64,000 bases of DNA from positions 15,455,614-15,519,613 of the forward strand of contig OY992836.1 of the NCBI GenBank assembly GCA_963921425.1, in the 5' to 3' direction. The notes under the pieces are model-generated. The model saw only the letters and a list, made by a program, of their open reading frames with translations, was not told where the DNA came from and made no database searches. This document shows, in pieces, positions 1 through 16,499 of the stretch (positions are counted from its first letter, which is position 1; the number at the start of each line of letters is the position of its first letter). The DNA comes from Dryas octopetala (lineage: Eukaryota > Streptophyta > Magnoliopsida > Rosales > Rosaceae). A program made the position numbers and the translations under genes.

Positions 1-273
1 GCATGATCGGAACCGTTCACTTTTTAGATCACCTATTATAGATCATCTCTGCAAAAAATCAAATCAATCGGAAATCGTTTGGTTATATAACTATTGTCAA
101 TTAAGTAGAAAAAATTGATGGTTTTCAATTAAAGAGTGATTTTTTGACCAAATCGTTGATTTTTTTTTTATTTAATCAACAACAATTATATAATCAAACG
201 ATTTCCGATTGAGTTGATTTTTTGTAGAGATGATCTATAATAAGTGATTTAAAAAATGAATGGTTCCAATTAT
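1..273. repeat. Foldback MITE, left end probably outside the window
   Basis: The stretch from about 8 to 95 reappears as its reverse complement at about 190 to 270. Both arms contain the words gatcatctctgcaaaaaatc and cggaaatcgtttgg or their close variants. A long inverted repeat with a small AT-rich loop and no reading frame is typical of a foldback MITE. Related foldbacks lie near 31.7, 34.3, 34.7 and 44.9 kb. The family cannot be named from sequence alone. Confidence 0.7.
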
Positions 274-1309
274 ACACCGACATTACCGAAATTGTTATTT
301 TGGGAGGAGGGATGACCTTAGGGTACCCGGGTGACCCAAGTAGTGTCCATGTCATTCACCTAATTAAGTCATATAGTCTAAAATAATCAATTTAGTATAG
401 ACTGTATAGTAGAAGAGTGGGTGAAGCTGGCATGCGTTGGTGGCTTCGGATTGATCAATTATTTAAAGTGATTATTAGTGCCCCTTTTCTTCTAACAACT
501 ACATATTAAATTGATTTTCTTTATTAAGTAAGGACCAGAAATATATGCTGGTGATAAAGTGGTAATTGTCAACAATTTTTATGGCTTTTTATAGTTTTCC
601 TAAATTATAAATAAAAGAATCTTGTTTAGTTGTTTTTACATATTGAAATCAAAGCTTAGTACTTTAGTCAAATATTTATTTGTGTTCTGTCTCATTTCTT
701 CTTACCAGTTTTTAGGAGTATATTCTGAACACTTACCAGTTTTTAGGAGTATATTCTGAACAGTGGGTATATATTCTAATAAAACACTCTCTAATTCTTT
801 TACACCCTATATTGCATGCATTTTCATTTTTTTCTTTAATTAGACCATGATTATGATAATGCATATGCAGATGCTTTAAGTTTTCTAGTGCTATTTTTTT
901 TTTTAAACAAAAGGAAAAAGTTCATTGAACTAAGAAAGAATTACATCATTAAGAAGAGAAGAAAATCACAGTGTGCCATTTGATTGTAAGATTTGAATCA
1001 TTGAATTAATTATGCATGTTCCTAGTAACTCATCGTAGTTTATCAACACTACCTCACAAATTTTGTAATCTCCTGAAACCATATTTAAATATTCAACATG
1101 TATTTAAACAAAAAAAAAATTGAAAAATTAAAGTTCCACTAGTTGACATATTCTTAAAATAAGAAAAAACATGTTTTAGTGACAAAAGAAATAGAAATTT
1201 CAATGATTCAATTAGTGTGAACATAATTAAAAATGTCAATGCATGACACTAAACATATAAATATCATTTTAATTTTCAAGAAATAAAAAAGAAGATAATA
1301 TGGGTATCT
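274..1309. other. AT-rich intergenic, no gene seen
   Basis: Nothing here looks coding. A short direct duplication, acttaccagtttttaggagt, occurs twice near 703-752. The rest is AT-rich spacer. Confidence 0.6.
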
Positions 1310-1315
1310 AATTAA

Positions 1316-1498
1316 GGAGAAATTATTTTGTATAACCGATATATTGACACGTAGTATAACCAGTTTGTGTGTTATAATATGAGTGGATGTTATTAATATT
1401 ATACCCTACTAATATAAACACATCGTCTAATAATACTCTTACACATTAAATTAGTTATACCACATAACGATATATCGATTATTCCTATAATTTTTTCC
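1316..1498. mobile_element. 183-bp MITE with terminal inverted repeats
   Basis: The left end (ggagaaattattttgtataa) and the reverse complement of the right end (ggaaaaaattataggaataa) match imperfectly over about 45 bp. They share the inner words cgatatat and gtataac. The flanks carry AATTAA directly before and after the element (1310-1315 and 1499-1504), a plausible target-site duplication. There is no reading frame, so it is non-autonomous. A similarly built element lies at about 33.9-34.1 kb. Confidence 0.65.
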
Positions 1499-1504
1499 AA
1501 TTAA

Positions 1505-3837
1505 GCATGCTAATTATTGTTCAATAGGTGGTCCTGCATATACTTATACCCCATTGACATTTGACTTTTTAAAGATAATACAAAGACCAGGTCCACAGTC
1601 CACACCAAGAAGGCAAGAAGTCCGACGCCGACTTTATAAATTAAGTTTCCATGCTCACAGTCACAGACCTTGACAACATTGCTAGTTACACTTGGGCCCC
1701 GGTTTGAATGCAATGTCTCAATCATATCAACTTTTATTTATTTTTTCAAACGTGCACGCTCAATTAATTAGAATGTAGGAAAAGTTTTAGTTGTCAAGGC
1801 ATTGCTATTAATCTGCTAGTTATTATCTTATTTATGATACAGTTGCATACTTAATTAGGTTACATAATTGCTTTTTAGAGTTTATGATTTAAAGTTTAGG
1901 ACGTCTAAAATTTGAAGAGAAAATTTTAATTTGACGATAAATAAAACTTATTAATAATAAGAAAAAATTACAGATTTAGTCTACTTATTTTATACTTAGT
2001 CTAATTTTGGTCCATAATTTTTTTTAAGTTCTATTTTGATTCACTAATTGTTCTACTTGTTTAATAAAGATCCAAATTTATTTTTTCAAATTTGACATAT
2101 CTTTTACCGATTAAATCTCATCCAAATTCAGCAAACATATACTTGTTTTAAAACTATGCATTTCTCCTTTACAGTCATATAAAGATCATTAAAATTAGAG
2201 TTCTCAAACTCAAGATAATTGACCCCAAAGTAGGGTACTCGAAACTACCTATTTTTCAAACTTTACCCAACCTTAATTCTCTTAAATTATAATACTTCAA
2301 ATTTGTTTTCATAACTAAAAAATGATGAAATATAATTTATACTTCAATTATAAATAAAGAAAACACAACCCAAAGGATTTAAAGTCACAAATTTGGACCT
2401 TTATTGAACAAATGAAACAATTAGTGGACCAAAACATAATTTAAAAAAGATCGTGGACCAAAATTGAACTAAATATAAAATAAGTGGACCAAATCTATAA
2501 TTTCCTCTATAATAAATTATAAGAAAATACACATAATGCTTTAGATGATCAATTAGTGAGGAATGAACTAATTGGTTAAGATGCATGTTTGCAATGCGAA
2601 CCGTTTGCATCTTAAGTCCTATGTTATAATGTAATATTATTTTATAGGGTTTTGTTAATGGCCATGAGGAATTGGTCATGAACATTAGTTTTGGGTTTGA
2701 GTGGTCTTTAAGCCATGTGTTTAACTTTCTACATTTCACAACTAAAAGGTCAAAGCACTTTTTGAAATTGCTGGATTAAGCCAAAATTTCTTCCAACACA
2801 TGCATAAGAATGTTTAGAGTATGGACATAAAATAATCATGCAATTATGTCTATGGCCTCTTTTCTTATCGTTGGTCATGATGAGGGCGGAGTGGGAAAGA
2901 GAGAATTATATAACTTCATGGTGGGTATATTTTTTCAGTTGGATGATTCCATATTTGCCCAAATTACAGTCTTTGTAATTTTGTCCAATTTCCATTTAAG
3001 TCTCTCTAACTTTAAAAGTTGCAAGCAAGAACAAAAGTTTATCTCCGACCATCTAATTTTTGTAGCGAGTGATGACATAATAACTTGCATGTGAAACAGT
3101 GAAAGGCATACACAGTTGCATTTTTTGTCCTTATAATTTGATTTGATTCACTTAAGTTTCTCTCATGCTACCATGTTAGTACTTTGTAAACAAATTAGAC
3201 AAAGTTGAGCACTTATCCTTCATTGCAAATTGAACTGAACCATAGAAATACGATTGCAACTTTTTAAATTATTAAAACTTAAGTGTAATATGTACTTTAG
3301 TTTCTCATTCTATATATATTCTTTCTTTCTCTCTTTCATATTTATTATTTGAAAGCCCGAGTTTAAAAATTAAAAATAAAAACATTACCAAATGGGACAA
3401 AGTTAAGAGATTAACCAAGCAATTTAATTTGGTGGTCTCAATATAGAGTCACCCATTTATTTATTAACACAATTAAGTTGAGGGGTAAATTGTCAAATTT
3501 TTTAATATGAGAGATAAAAATGTCAAACAAAATATAGTTTAAGAGTGATATGTAATTAACCATTTATTCAGTAAAGGGATTTTGAGAGAAATGCTAAGTG
3601 TATGTATCGTAGTGGACAATGGACATATAGCATCTAGCAGCCAAGCAGGTCCCAAAAAGACATTGTGGGAGGCTGGGAGCTTATAAGATTGTGGCAACTA
3701 TAACTACATAAAATATAAAATAATTTACTCTTCAAAGAATACATACGTTTAGATAATAATTGAGGGTACACCATCCAATGGATCCTAATTAGAAATATAA
3801 TACGTGCCACTTGAAAATGACCACATTTGAACCCAGA
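1505..3837. other. AT-rich intergenic, no gene seen
   Basis: Only short reading frames with no recognisable protein motifs occur. There is no tRNA-like fold and no conserved domain. The segment near 1960-2060 resembles that near 2400-2510 in inverse orientation (both carry variants of 'gaccaaatct...aaataagtgg'), so a degenerate inverted-repeat element of about 550 bp may lie here. Confidence 0.45.
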
Positions 3838-3845
3838 CATTTCAA

Positions 3846-5902
3846 CAGGGCCGGCCCTGAGATTTCGGGGACCCAAGGCATATAATATAAACGAAGCCCT
3901 CATTGTCTCGACTTTTATATACACTTACATAATTTATTTTTTTATAAGTACTCAAAAAATTTATTATAATAATTCAAAATAAAAATTATAACATAATTAA
4001 CAAAACATATAGCAAACTACATATATCCCAAATTGGATTATGGGGGTTTTTTTTTTTTCACGTTGGGGGTTCTAGAACTCTTTTTTTTTCCTTTAATTTA
4101 CTTACTTAAATTAAATAGGTCTCAGTTTAGTTAGGTTTAACAAATTGATTGGCCTATTTCAATTGGGCTATTTTTACTTTTGAGTTGAAACCAAAGAATA
4201 AAATTTCGGGTTTCGAAGAAATTTTCATCGAAATTTCGATGAAAATTTTGACGGAAATTTCGAAGGTTTTTAAATTTCGACAAAAATTAGACGGAAACGA
4301 CGGAAATTGTTATTAAAATACGAAAATTTTGAATGAAATTTTACCATATGTTTATTTAACATATTATCTACTAAATTGATAAAAAATATTGAAGAAACGA
4401 AATTATATAGTAGGTTTCATGTGATATAAGATGAATATAATACTCGCTGGAGACAAATACTGTTAAATAAATTTGTATAATGAATAAATAAAATTAGTAT
4501 ATTATTTATACTCTATAATCTATACACTAAATCATAATACTAAATCATATATACTCTATATACCTAAATACTCTTTATACTCTATAATTTATACATCAAA
4601 CCATATATAGTCTATAATTTTTACTCTATATTGTTTATGATATGATATAGGATATTAGAGTTTAGGTCCTTTAGGGTATATATTTTTAATTATTTTTTAT
4701 ATAGAAATGTATTAAGGTTTAAAAATAACTAAACAAAACTCCAAAATGGCCAAACGAAAACCCAAATCTTTTTTTTTTCCAAATTTTCAATTGCCCAAAG
4801 GCTCCAAATCCTAAATTATACACTCTAAAAATACTTTTCTATGCTCATGATGTTCAAATCATGTTTTTCAAAAAAATATTATGTAAGAAATAAATAATAA
4901 AAAATAAATTGAAATTCATTGTGGGCCTTGTGGCATAAACTGACATATATAATGTGGTTAGTGGGGGTGGGATCAAAGAGACATGAAATTAGTATGATTA
5001 ACACATGACATGAGTCACATGACTGAGCCCAAGAGCCCAGTCAACCAAGAAGACTAATATAAGCAATGGAAGTTGTAGCCTTGTAGGCTTTTTAGTAACT
5101 TTTCAATTGAGTTCCTACATTTTAGGAGAAAAGAAAAATGAATTTCTTTCAGCTGAGAAGAAAAAAATAAAAGTTCAAAGACAGTAAGCTTCATGCCTTC
5201 CTCTTTTCTTTTCTTTTTGTTTCTTTTCATTTTTGTTTCATTTTTTTTTCTTTCCTTTCATTCCCCGTGACTCCCCAGTCCCCACTCTCCTATTCCTCTC
5301 AGTTCTTCTCATCTTCTCTTTCTCCCTCCCAGTACGCCCTCCCTCTCTCCCTCCCTGATTTCTTCTTTCTCCTCCCTCTCCCTCCCAGATCTGTTCCTCC
5401 TTTCTCTTTCCCCAATCTTCCTCTCTTCCTCCCCAATCTCTTTTCTCCCCCGATTTCTTCTCTCTCTAATCTCTTCTCGCCCCCTTTTTTCCCCAGTCAA
5501 TAAAAACACCTCACCTTCTCCTTTTTTTTTAGAACCTTTAGGGGAAAATGGACGATCTCTTTTCTCCCCTGGGTTTGTGAATTTAATCGAAATTTTGGCG
5601 AAATTTCGCTCAAATTCACCAAAAGATGCTTCGAAATTTGACGAAAAATGGATGAACATGCGTTAAAATTTTCGATGGCCCTGAAAAACGAAATTTTCGA
5701 CGAAATTTTGAAATTTAAATCTTGAAACTTTTATTTAAAAAATATATATATATATTACTTGGAGGCACATATTAAATTTTTTTAGCCTAATATATAATAT
5801 ATATATATATATATTCTATAAAGGGTTATAAAATTTCGGGGCCCTTGAGATTGGGGTGCCCGAGGCGACTGCCTACTCAACCTCTTCACAGGACTGACCC
5901 TG
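3846..5902. mobile_element. Non-autonomous hAT-type transposon with perfect 8-bp target duplication
   Basis: The left end reads CAGGGCCGGCCCTGAGA and the reverse complement of the right end reads CAGGGTCAGTCCTGTGA, giving 13 of 17 matching terminal bases. The element is flanked exactly by CATTTCAA at 3838-3845 and 5903-5910. An 8-bp duplication with short CAGGG-type inverted termini is the known signature of the hAT superfamily. No transposase frame is present in the 2,057-bp interior, so the copy needs an enzyme from elsewhere. A nested inverted-repeat element occupies much of the interior. A degenerate relative of the left end occurs near 59.47 kb. Confidence 0.85.
4197..5737. mobile_element. 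Nested TTTCG-rich inverted-repeat element inside the hAT copy
   Basis: Repeated words such as gaaatttcg and aaattttcg fill 4197-4330. They return in inverted orientation at 5578-5737. Between the arms lies AT-rich sequence and a pyrimidine-rich tract (5190-5520). The layout suggests a separate terminal-inverted-repeat element inserted in the hAT copy. Arm ends and target duplication are not clear, so boundaries are approximate. The interior reading frames are CT-rich low-complexity translations. Confidence 0.45.
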
Positions 5903-5910
5903 CATTTCAA

Positions 5911-8084
5911 TTTTAAAATCTACACAAAACCTTGAAAAAGTAAAAACTTTTTGTTCATCGTTTAACCTTCTACATAAAATCAAGTGGTAAGAGAGGATAA
6001 AAAATGAATTAAGGATTTTATCCCTTCCTATATAACCAAAAGTTTATTTCTTATGAAATAGTTGTGTGAGAAAGTTTACATTATTTTCCCATTATGATAG
6101 GTTAAGCGCCTTTGTTCTCTCATTATTTTCCACTCTTCATTTAATCTCCTTAATAACTCTTTTTTTTTTTTTTGGGTTGTTATTATTTTATTTCAAACTG
6201 GGTTTGTTTGAGAAGAACAAAATCATGTCATCCACAAACAAAAAATGCACGAATGTGACTTGCCTATACTTTATACATGTAATCCATGATGGTCACCTAA
6301 CCTTGATGCGCTTTCTAAATGGGTTGCATAAAGTTGATGTGGTAAGATCAACAATGTACCCAAGAAAGTTAAAAAAATGGGGAAGGATCCCTGACATCCC
6401 ATTTTTGACATAAATTTTTACACAATATTTAAATAGTGTCTACTGCATATATGATTCCAAAGGTTTATTAACTTTAGATACCAAATTGCAATATTTTTTT
6501 TTATTTTAACTATCAAAACATTTATGTCACTTTAGATACTAAATTTTAGTTTATGTACCAACTTAAAAAAAAAACATAGTTATGCCTCCTGTGACTGCCT
6601 AACAATTATAACTTTTTTTATTGATTTGTTGTTTTTTTAATATTAATTTGCAAAGCTTAAACGTTAATGTTTAGTCTCTGAGTTATAGGACTTCATCCTC
6701 CAAGCCTAAATCAAAAGCATTAAATCCTTATAAATTTTGAATTTTTATGAATTTGAAACAGTCATAACTGTGACAGTTCAACAGTCACAAATCGATTTTC
6801 TATACAATTTGGATCGTCGACAGTCACAACTGTATAGCAAATCGATTTATGACCTAATCCAAAAATGTCTTGTTCTAGATTAGTACCTAAATTATAAAAA
6901 AAAATTAGTGTCTTACAGTTTTGTTGAAAAACTATTGATATTTAGTATTTAATCACAATTTTTTATGATTTCAACGATCCAAACTATTTATTTTTTAAGT
7001 TTTAATAAATTATGTCAAAAATAAGATGTCACGGATTCGCCCTCTAAAAATATTAAGACAAACATAAAATAATAAAAACATAATCCATACTATCATTAGA
7101 AAAAAAAAATCTCCATTGTCATACACATGTATATGTAAAATATCCAATACACTTCAACACTTTTTAAAGTAAATGATTATAAAGTTCAGTTCTAGACTCT
7201 TATTCTCTCTTAGACCCACCTATTTAATTAAATTTCTCAACCAGTCCATCTTATTTTCTTCCGGCCCACTTTTAATTTTTCATTCACTCTCCATCTCTCT
7301 CTCAGTCTTTATTCTACTCCATCTCTCATTTCTCTCTCCTCACTCACGCCCAGCCACCCCCTCCTCCTCGATCTGTGTCGTTCCACGTGGGTTCAAAGGT
7401 TGAGCGATGGTGCTCGGACAACGTTGTGAAGCTGATCTAGGAGCAGCCAGGTTCAGTGGCTTCGCTGCCACCGTCGAGCTGCTGTTTTGAGTCTGATCGG
7501 CGAGGCTGGTGTTGATGGGTTGAGGGTTGGAATGGGATCTAGGTCCATTTGTACCACTCAGGAGGTCTGTGCTGTCGACCAAGTACAGGTATAAAAATGC
7601 CTTCTTTTTGTGGTTTTAGACTGAGTTATGATTGATGCTGGTTTGTAGATTTTGGAGGTGAATGAATTCGAAATTATGGCTTATGGGATGTGTCACAAAA
7701 AGTCAAGAGCTAAAACAAAATCAATGATGTACAGTAGTTGAAGTATTGTGGCTGCGACGTCGTCTTAGAGCACTATGGCCACTGTTGTAGGAAATTCATC
7801 TTCTAGAGTTTGTATTGGGTATTGGTGTTTGTATATTTTTATTTTTATTTAAATTTCCATGTTGGGTAAGACTTTTATTTTGACTTTTAATGATGGCTTA
7901 TGACTTATGGTGGTTTGTCCGGTAAAATTACTTGAACTTCACTATAAACTAAATTAAAGCAATGTACTATCAAATGGGTGCCTTACTCTCTTGCTATCAG
8001 ATCCTTGGAAACATAAAACTTAGAAGACAAATTGATCTGATTAATCAATTTGTTTATTTATTTTGTTTTGTTTTATAACAATAT
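5911..8084. other. Intergenic, repeat-derived, no gene supported
   Basis: The part at 6930-7060 and a short stretch near 6410-6450 resemble pieces of the repeat at 26.9-27.1 kb (shared 'gatttcaacgatc...aaactgtttatt' type text). The segment 7170-7600 is CT-rich followed by moderately GC-rich sequence resembling a captured 5' leader. No frame in it has a recognisable domain. Confidence 0.45.
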
Positions 8085-8545
8085 ATAAGTGAGACTATGA
8101 TAATATATAAATGAGGTTATGATTGTTACTAACAAGTAGTAGCAATATATAAGTGGGGCTATGATTATTACTGACAAGTAGTAACAATATGTAAGTGGGG
8201 CTATGATTATTACTGACAAGTAGTAACAATATGTAAGTAGGTCTATGATTGTTACTATTTGTCAGTAACAATATGTAAGTGAGACTATACTGCTTGTCAG
8301 TAACAATATGTAAATGAGGTTATGATTGTTACTAAAAAGTAGTAGCAATATGTAAGTGGGGCTATGATTCTTACTGACAAACAATAACAATATGTAAGTG
8401 AGGCTATGGTTGTTACTGCAAGTCAATAATAATATGTAAGTGAGACTATAGTTGTTACTGCTTATCAATGTAAGTCTAAACATAAACTTTCAGTGGTGAT
8501 TGTTACTGCCAGACAGTAGCAATAGGTGATTGTTACTATTCGATA
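8085..8545. repeat. 42-bp minisatellite, about ten degenerate units
   Basis: The unit (roughly tagtaacaatatgtaagtgg followed by ggctatgattattactgacaag) recurs with an exact 42-base step; for example the word acaagta starts at 8132 and 8174, and acaag at 8216. Later units drift and lose or gain a few bases. Since 42 is divisible by three, the minus strand shows an open frame with a 14-residue period (8262-8483), which is a by-product of the array and not evidence of a gene. Confidence 0.85.
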
Positions 8546-9399
8546 GTAACAATTATATTTACTATTAAAATGCAAAAGATTATGGATGTCTTATCTTGAT
8601 TTTTTTGTGTTTTATGTTGGTTATTATTTAACATATTTATAAAATGAAAAATAGCTAAATTATGATTTTTTTTATTTTTGTTTATGTAACAATTGGCATT
8701 GAAATGAAAAAAAAATTGTAGTGCCGTTACTGTAGCATCGAATTTTAAAAAAAGTTTGCTGCTACAATAATTTACTGTAGTATGTGGGCTGGATGAACAG
8801 TAAATTTAAAAAATGGACTTAAAAAAAAAACCCTCCTTTTTAGCTATAACTAACAATAATATAGTTAAAACTACGATGAAGTTATAAGTTCGATTTTGTT
8901 CCATATACCAAAAACAAAATATAATCATAGTTGGATACAACTCAACTCGTTAGATTTGATCCGATTAACTATTTTAACTCATAAGCCATGTTTCTCGATT
9001 AATCTACTCTCATCTTACATCTCAACTCTTTTATATTTTCATTTTTATCGCGTTTGAAACACGCATTACATGTGTATGAATTCTATGAAACTTCTAAAAT
9101 AAAAAAAAATAAAAAACCAAATTTATTAGTTATATTTACATAACATTTAAAAAAAAAAAAATCTCGAAAACAGAAAAAAAAAAAAAAAATTCCAATTTTT
9201 GTCTTGAAAGTTAAAAAGTAATAAAAAAACGATCACCGCCAACGAAAAATTGAAAAACGGGGAGCTTCCGCGCCACCACCACTGCCCCCGTTGGCCGTTC
9301 CTCTCTTTGTTTTTTGGGTTTTGGTTTTCGATTTTTGTTTTGTTTTGTTTTGTTTTTTTTTTCTCTTCCTCTTCGTCAAAGGAAGTCACTTTTGACCAC
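8546..9399. other. AT-rich spacer upstream of the kinase gene
   Basis: It contains long A and T runs and a short inverted pair of ctgtag/ctacag words near 8720-8780, probably from an old transposon end. No gene is seen. The distal promoter of the downstream kinase should lie in its right-hand part, but no TATA box can be assigned with confidence. Confidence 0.4.
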
Positions 9400-9666
9400 C
9401 CCCTTCTTCTTCTTCATCTCTTTCTACTCTTCTTCCTCCTATCTGCTCCAACCTTTCCTCTCCATTGTCCCCCCCCATTCCCTCTCTCTCTTTTTTCCCA
9501 TTTCTCTATCTCCGTCCACCTTTTTGTCTATGTGTTTCTATATATGATTGATTACCATTTCCAGTTTTTGTTACAATCTCACATGGTTTTGGATCAAAAC
9601 CTCTAAAAACCCACTCTCTTTCTTTATTTTTGTGTTGGTTTTTTTGCTCATTTTGTTGGGTCGATC
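9400..9666 (+). promoter_or_regulatory. Pyrimidine-rich 5' leader of the CDPK gene
   Basis: An almost pure C/T tract (cttcttcttcatctctttct and similar) precedes the kinase start codon by 150-270 bases. Such tracts are common in plant transcription starts and 5' leaders. The exact start of transcription is inferred, not seen. Confidence 0.5.
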
Positions 9667-13936
<4,270 letters not shown>

Positions 13937-14199
13937 ATTGAAAGTTTCGTTTTGGAGATCCAAAGTAAGAGTAAAAGGAAGGTGTTACAGTTCAATGGAC
14001 CACTTTTGAATTCAAGTTATTCAGCAATTGTATTCTGCGCAAGATGGATAAGCATTGAGCTGAGATATGTGCATGGTGCTACAGTTGGTATGGATATGAA
14101 AAGGTGGCTCCAGCTACAATGGTTGCTCTAAGTGTACATCTTTCTGCAAGTGTAGGGGATTTCTTGGTTGTGCCTTGCAAATTTATGATGTGTGACATA

Positions 14200-14205
14200 A
14201 ATAAA
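14200..14205 (+). terminator. AATAAA polyadenylation signal of the CDPK gene
   Basis: AATAAA lies 264 bases after the kinase stop codon in a T-rich context. It is a plausible near-upstream element for 3' end formation; plant signals are loose, so other sites may be used. Confidence 0.5.
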
Positions 14206-14259
14206 TTCTTAATGAAAATATGGAAGATAGAATCATTTGTGTTGTGTGTTCATAAATAG

Positions 14260-15024
14260 CAAGTATTCAGCAGAATCCCAGTTCTAGTTTGAATTTCAGA
14301 TATTAGGTCAAACATCTTTTCTTTGTTTGTTACACAGTCTAATATCAAATTTGAAAGTGCATAGTTTTTCTAATATTACAATATAGTTGTTAACCTTGGT
14401 TTGATATAAACTTGAGGTGCTTGAATGGCAAACTTTGTTGCAAGTACAGTCAATTTTTCTGTGTCATGATCTGTCTAAAGACTCTAAACAAGTGAACAGT
14501 TCCAAGAAGAAAAAAAAGAATGAACAACTGTATTCACCCAAAAAAAACAAAAACGATTGAACAACTGTAATCACGCCCTTAGAAGTTTCCAAACTGGCTG
14601 TCACGCGGAGGAGTTTAGACTGGAATTTGCCCAATTGATTGGCCAGTTTAGGATTTGAAAATGATGGTCAACCTGATTCTTATCTGGATTTGAAAAATGA
14701 TGATCAAGTTGGGCCACTTGGAGCAACAATTGGATGTGCATCCCTTCTTTTCTATTTGATGGATTTGGCTCCATTGGCTCGTTGGCAACAAGCTCTTCTA
14801 ATCTATGATCATTTCTTTTATTTTCTTTTTATTTCTTCTAAATTAACTCTTCTATGATAATTGCGCCCAATTTGGTAGTGCTCATTTACTTCAATCAATT
14901 CATTCATTCCAAAAATAAAAAGTAAAAAACTGTCTGCTCAGATTTCCTAAAATAAGCTCTTATCTAATTTTGTAAGCATGGTGAGATACAAAATAATAAC
15001 ACATTGGCCCCTTCTCAAAAGGAA
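14260..15024. other. Spacer between convergent CDPK and bHLH genes
   Basis: No gene is supported. An open frame of about 70 codons at 14641-14857 has fairly normal composition but no ATG at its start (a TGA directly precedes it) and no recognised domain. It may be a gene relic. Confidence 0.45.
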
Positions 15025-15516
15025 TAAATTTAGAGAGCTGCTATTTACACACTTTTTTTTTTTTAATTTTTGCACACATTTTTCTCTTACCATCTTCTAA
15101 AATTTAAAATTTCTCTTTTACACACCCCTCCCATTACCAAAATACCCCAACCTCATTAATCTCACCAAAATTTCTCACTACACACCCACCTAATCCAAAC
15201 ACTACACACCCCACCCCAAATATGAATTTTTAAATTAAAAAAAAAAAACAAAGAACAAAAAAAAAATGTTGAAACCAGCCCAGCCCCTCCCTCAGCCTCT
15301 GCCATCCCAGCCCCTCCCCCTCCCTCACCCACCCCGACAACCTCTCTCCCTTCCCTTCCCTCACCGACCACCTCCCTCCCACTCTCCTTCCCTCACCCGA
15401 CCACCTCCATCTCTCTCTTTCCCTCCTCCCCGCAACATCGACCCTCATATTTCTCTCTCCTCCTCGCAGCACCTCCTCCTCCCCCACAACACCAACTTAA
15501 AAAAAAAAAAAAAAAA

Positions 15517-15659
15517 GGTGGCAGGTGGTTCGGCAGACCAGTGCCGAACCCATCAATTTCGTTCGGCAGGTATCCACCGAACGAACCAGGTTTGTTCGGC
15601 GGTTACCTGTCGAACGAAACCGACGGGTTCGGCACTGGTCTGCCGAACCACCTGCCACC
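15517..15659. repeat. 143-bp palindrome built from TTCGG modules
   Basis: The segment starts ggtggcaggtggttcggcag and ends with the reverse complement ctgccgaaccacctgccacc. The two arms of about 70 bases pair almost throughout. Within each arm smaller palindromes such as ttcggcaggtatccaccgaa occur, so the repeat is nested. It sits between runs of A and T in the host transposon. In RNA or single-stranded DNA it would form a very stable hairpin. Confidence 0.85.
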
Positions 15660-15691
15660 TTTTTTTTTTTTTTTTTGCTATTTGCTTGGGC

Positions 15692-15733
<42 letters not shown>

Positions 15734-15859
15734 ATGTGGTAGTGGTGGTGGCTGTTTTGGCTTAGGTAGGGGGAAGAAGAAGGTGGTGGTGGTGGCTGTT
15801 TTGGTGGTGCAGGAGCTGGGGGATTGGTGCAGGGGCTGATTTGGTGGTGCAGGGGCTGA

Positions 15860-15927
15860 GGGGGGAGGCCGGAGAGGGAGGGGGGGAGGGAGGGAGGGAG
15901 GGAGGGAGGGGTGGGTAGGGTGGAGGG
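15860..15927 (+). repeat. G-run tract with quadruplex potential
   Basis: Repeated GGGA units (ggagggagggagggagggag and neighbours) give more than six runs of three or more G with one- or two-base spacers. That fits the standard intramolecular G-quadruplex pattern. It lies inside the transposon and has no clear function. Confidence 0.6.
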
Positions 15928-15962
15928 GCTGGCTAGGGGAAGGTTGGAGAAGAAGAAGAATG

Positions 15963-15994
<32 letters not shown>

Positions 15995-16499
15995 ATAGAG
16001 GTGTGAACGAGAGAAAAAAGAGAGGGAAAGAAGGGGGCTGTATAGTCTTTTTTTTTTTTTTTTTTTTCTTAATAGGGGTGTGTAAAAAGAAAAAAGAGGG
16101 TGTGCAAATAGCAGTCCTCTAAATTTATTGTTGACTTAATGTGCAATTTACAACAAACCAATTTAGCATATCTATTCTAAGGAATTAGGCAGACCATAGA
16201 GGTAATTTACAAATAGATAAACCTCTATATTATCAATCAGCAGCTTTGAGCTTGCATGGGATCTAAACAATTAAAAGCAATTTTCAGGCCACCCTGGAAT
16301 TCATTGAATGGCAGAACCCAACCATCATCTTAAGGCCTTCCTAGTGCAGCGGAAAATTGTTACTAGCAAAAGAAACCCTTGCTTGCATGCTGGGGGTCCA
16401 GAAATTTGGATCGGTTTGAGGAGATGTCAAGAATAAACTGGGAGAAGTCTAGACCCAAGGCAGATGTTAGCAACTGATGAATTCAGAAGTACCGGCAAC

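Larger units (their letters stand above)
15033..16119. mobile_element. TIR element with 8-bp target duplication and central palindrome
   Basis: The left end GAGAGCTGCTATTTACACAC matches the reverse complement of the right end GAGGACTGCTATTTGCACAC at 17 of 20 bases. TAAATTTA flanks both ends (15025-15032 and 16120-16127). The 8-bp duplication suggests a hAT-like, non-autonomous element. The interior is odd: a C-rich stretch (15263-15490), a 143-bp near-perfect palindrome, a GA microsatellite (15695-15730) and a G-run tract. Reading frames here are low-complexity. A second, left-truncated relative lies at 42.06-43.04 kb. Confidence 0.75.

Noticed and set aside
8262-8483. Repetitive minus-strand frame with a 14-residue period
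   Set aside because: It is a translation of the 42-bp minisatellite and has no homology, splice context or promoter.
14641-14857. Possible small gene with ordinary composition
   Set aside because: A stop codon immediately precedes the first codon, there is no ATG start, and no domain or exon signals were found.
15266-15742. Pro/Ser-rich frame of 158 codons
   Set aside because: It lies in the C-rich block and palindrome of a transposon and is low-complexity throughout.
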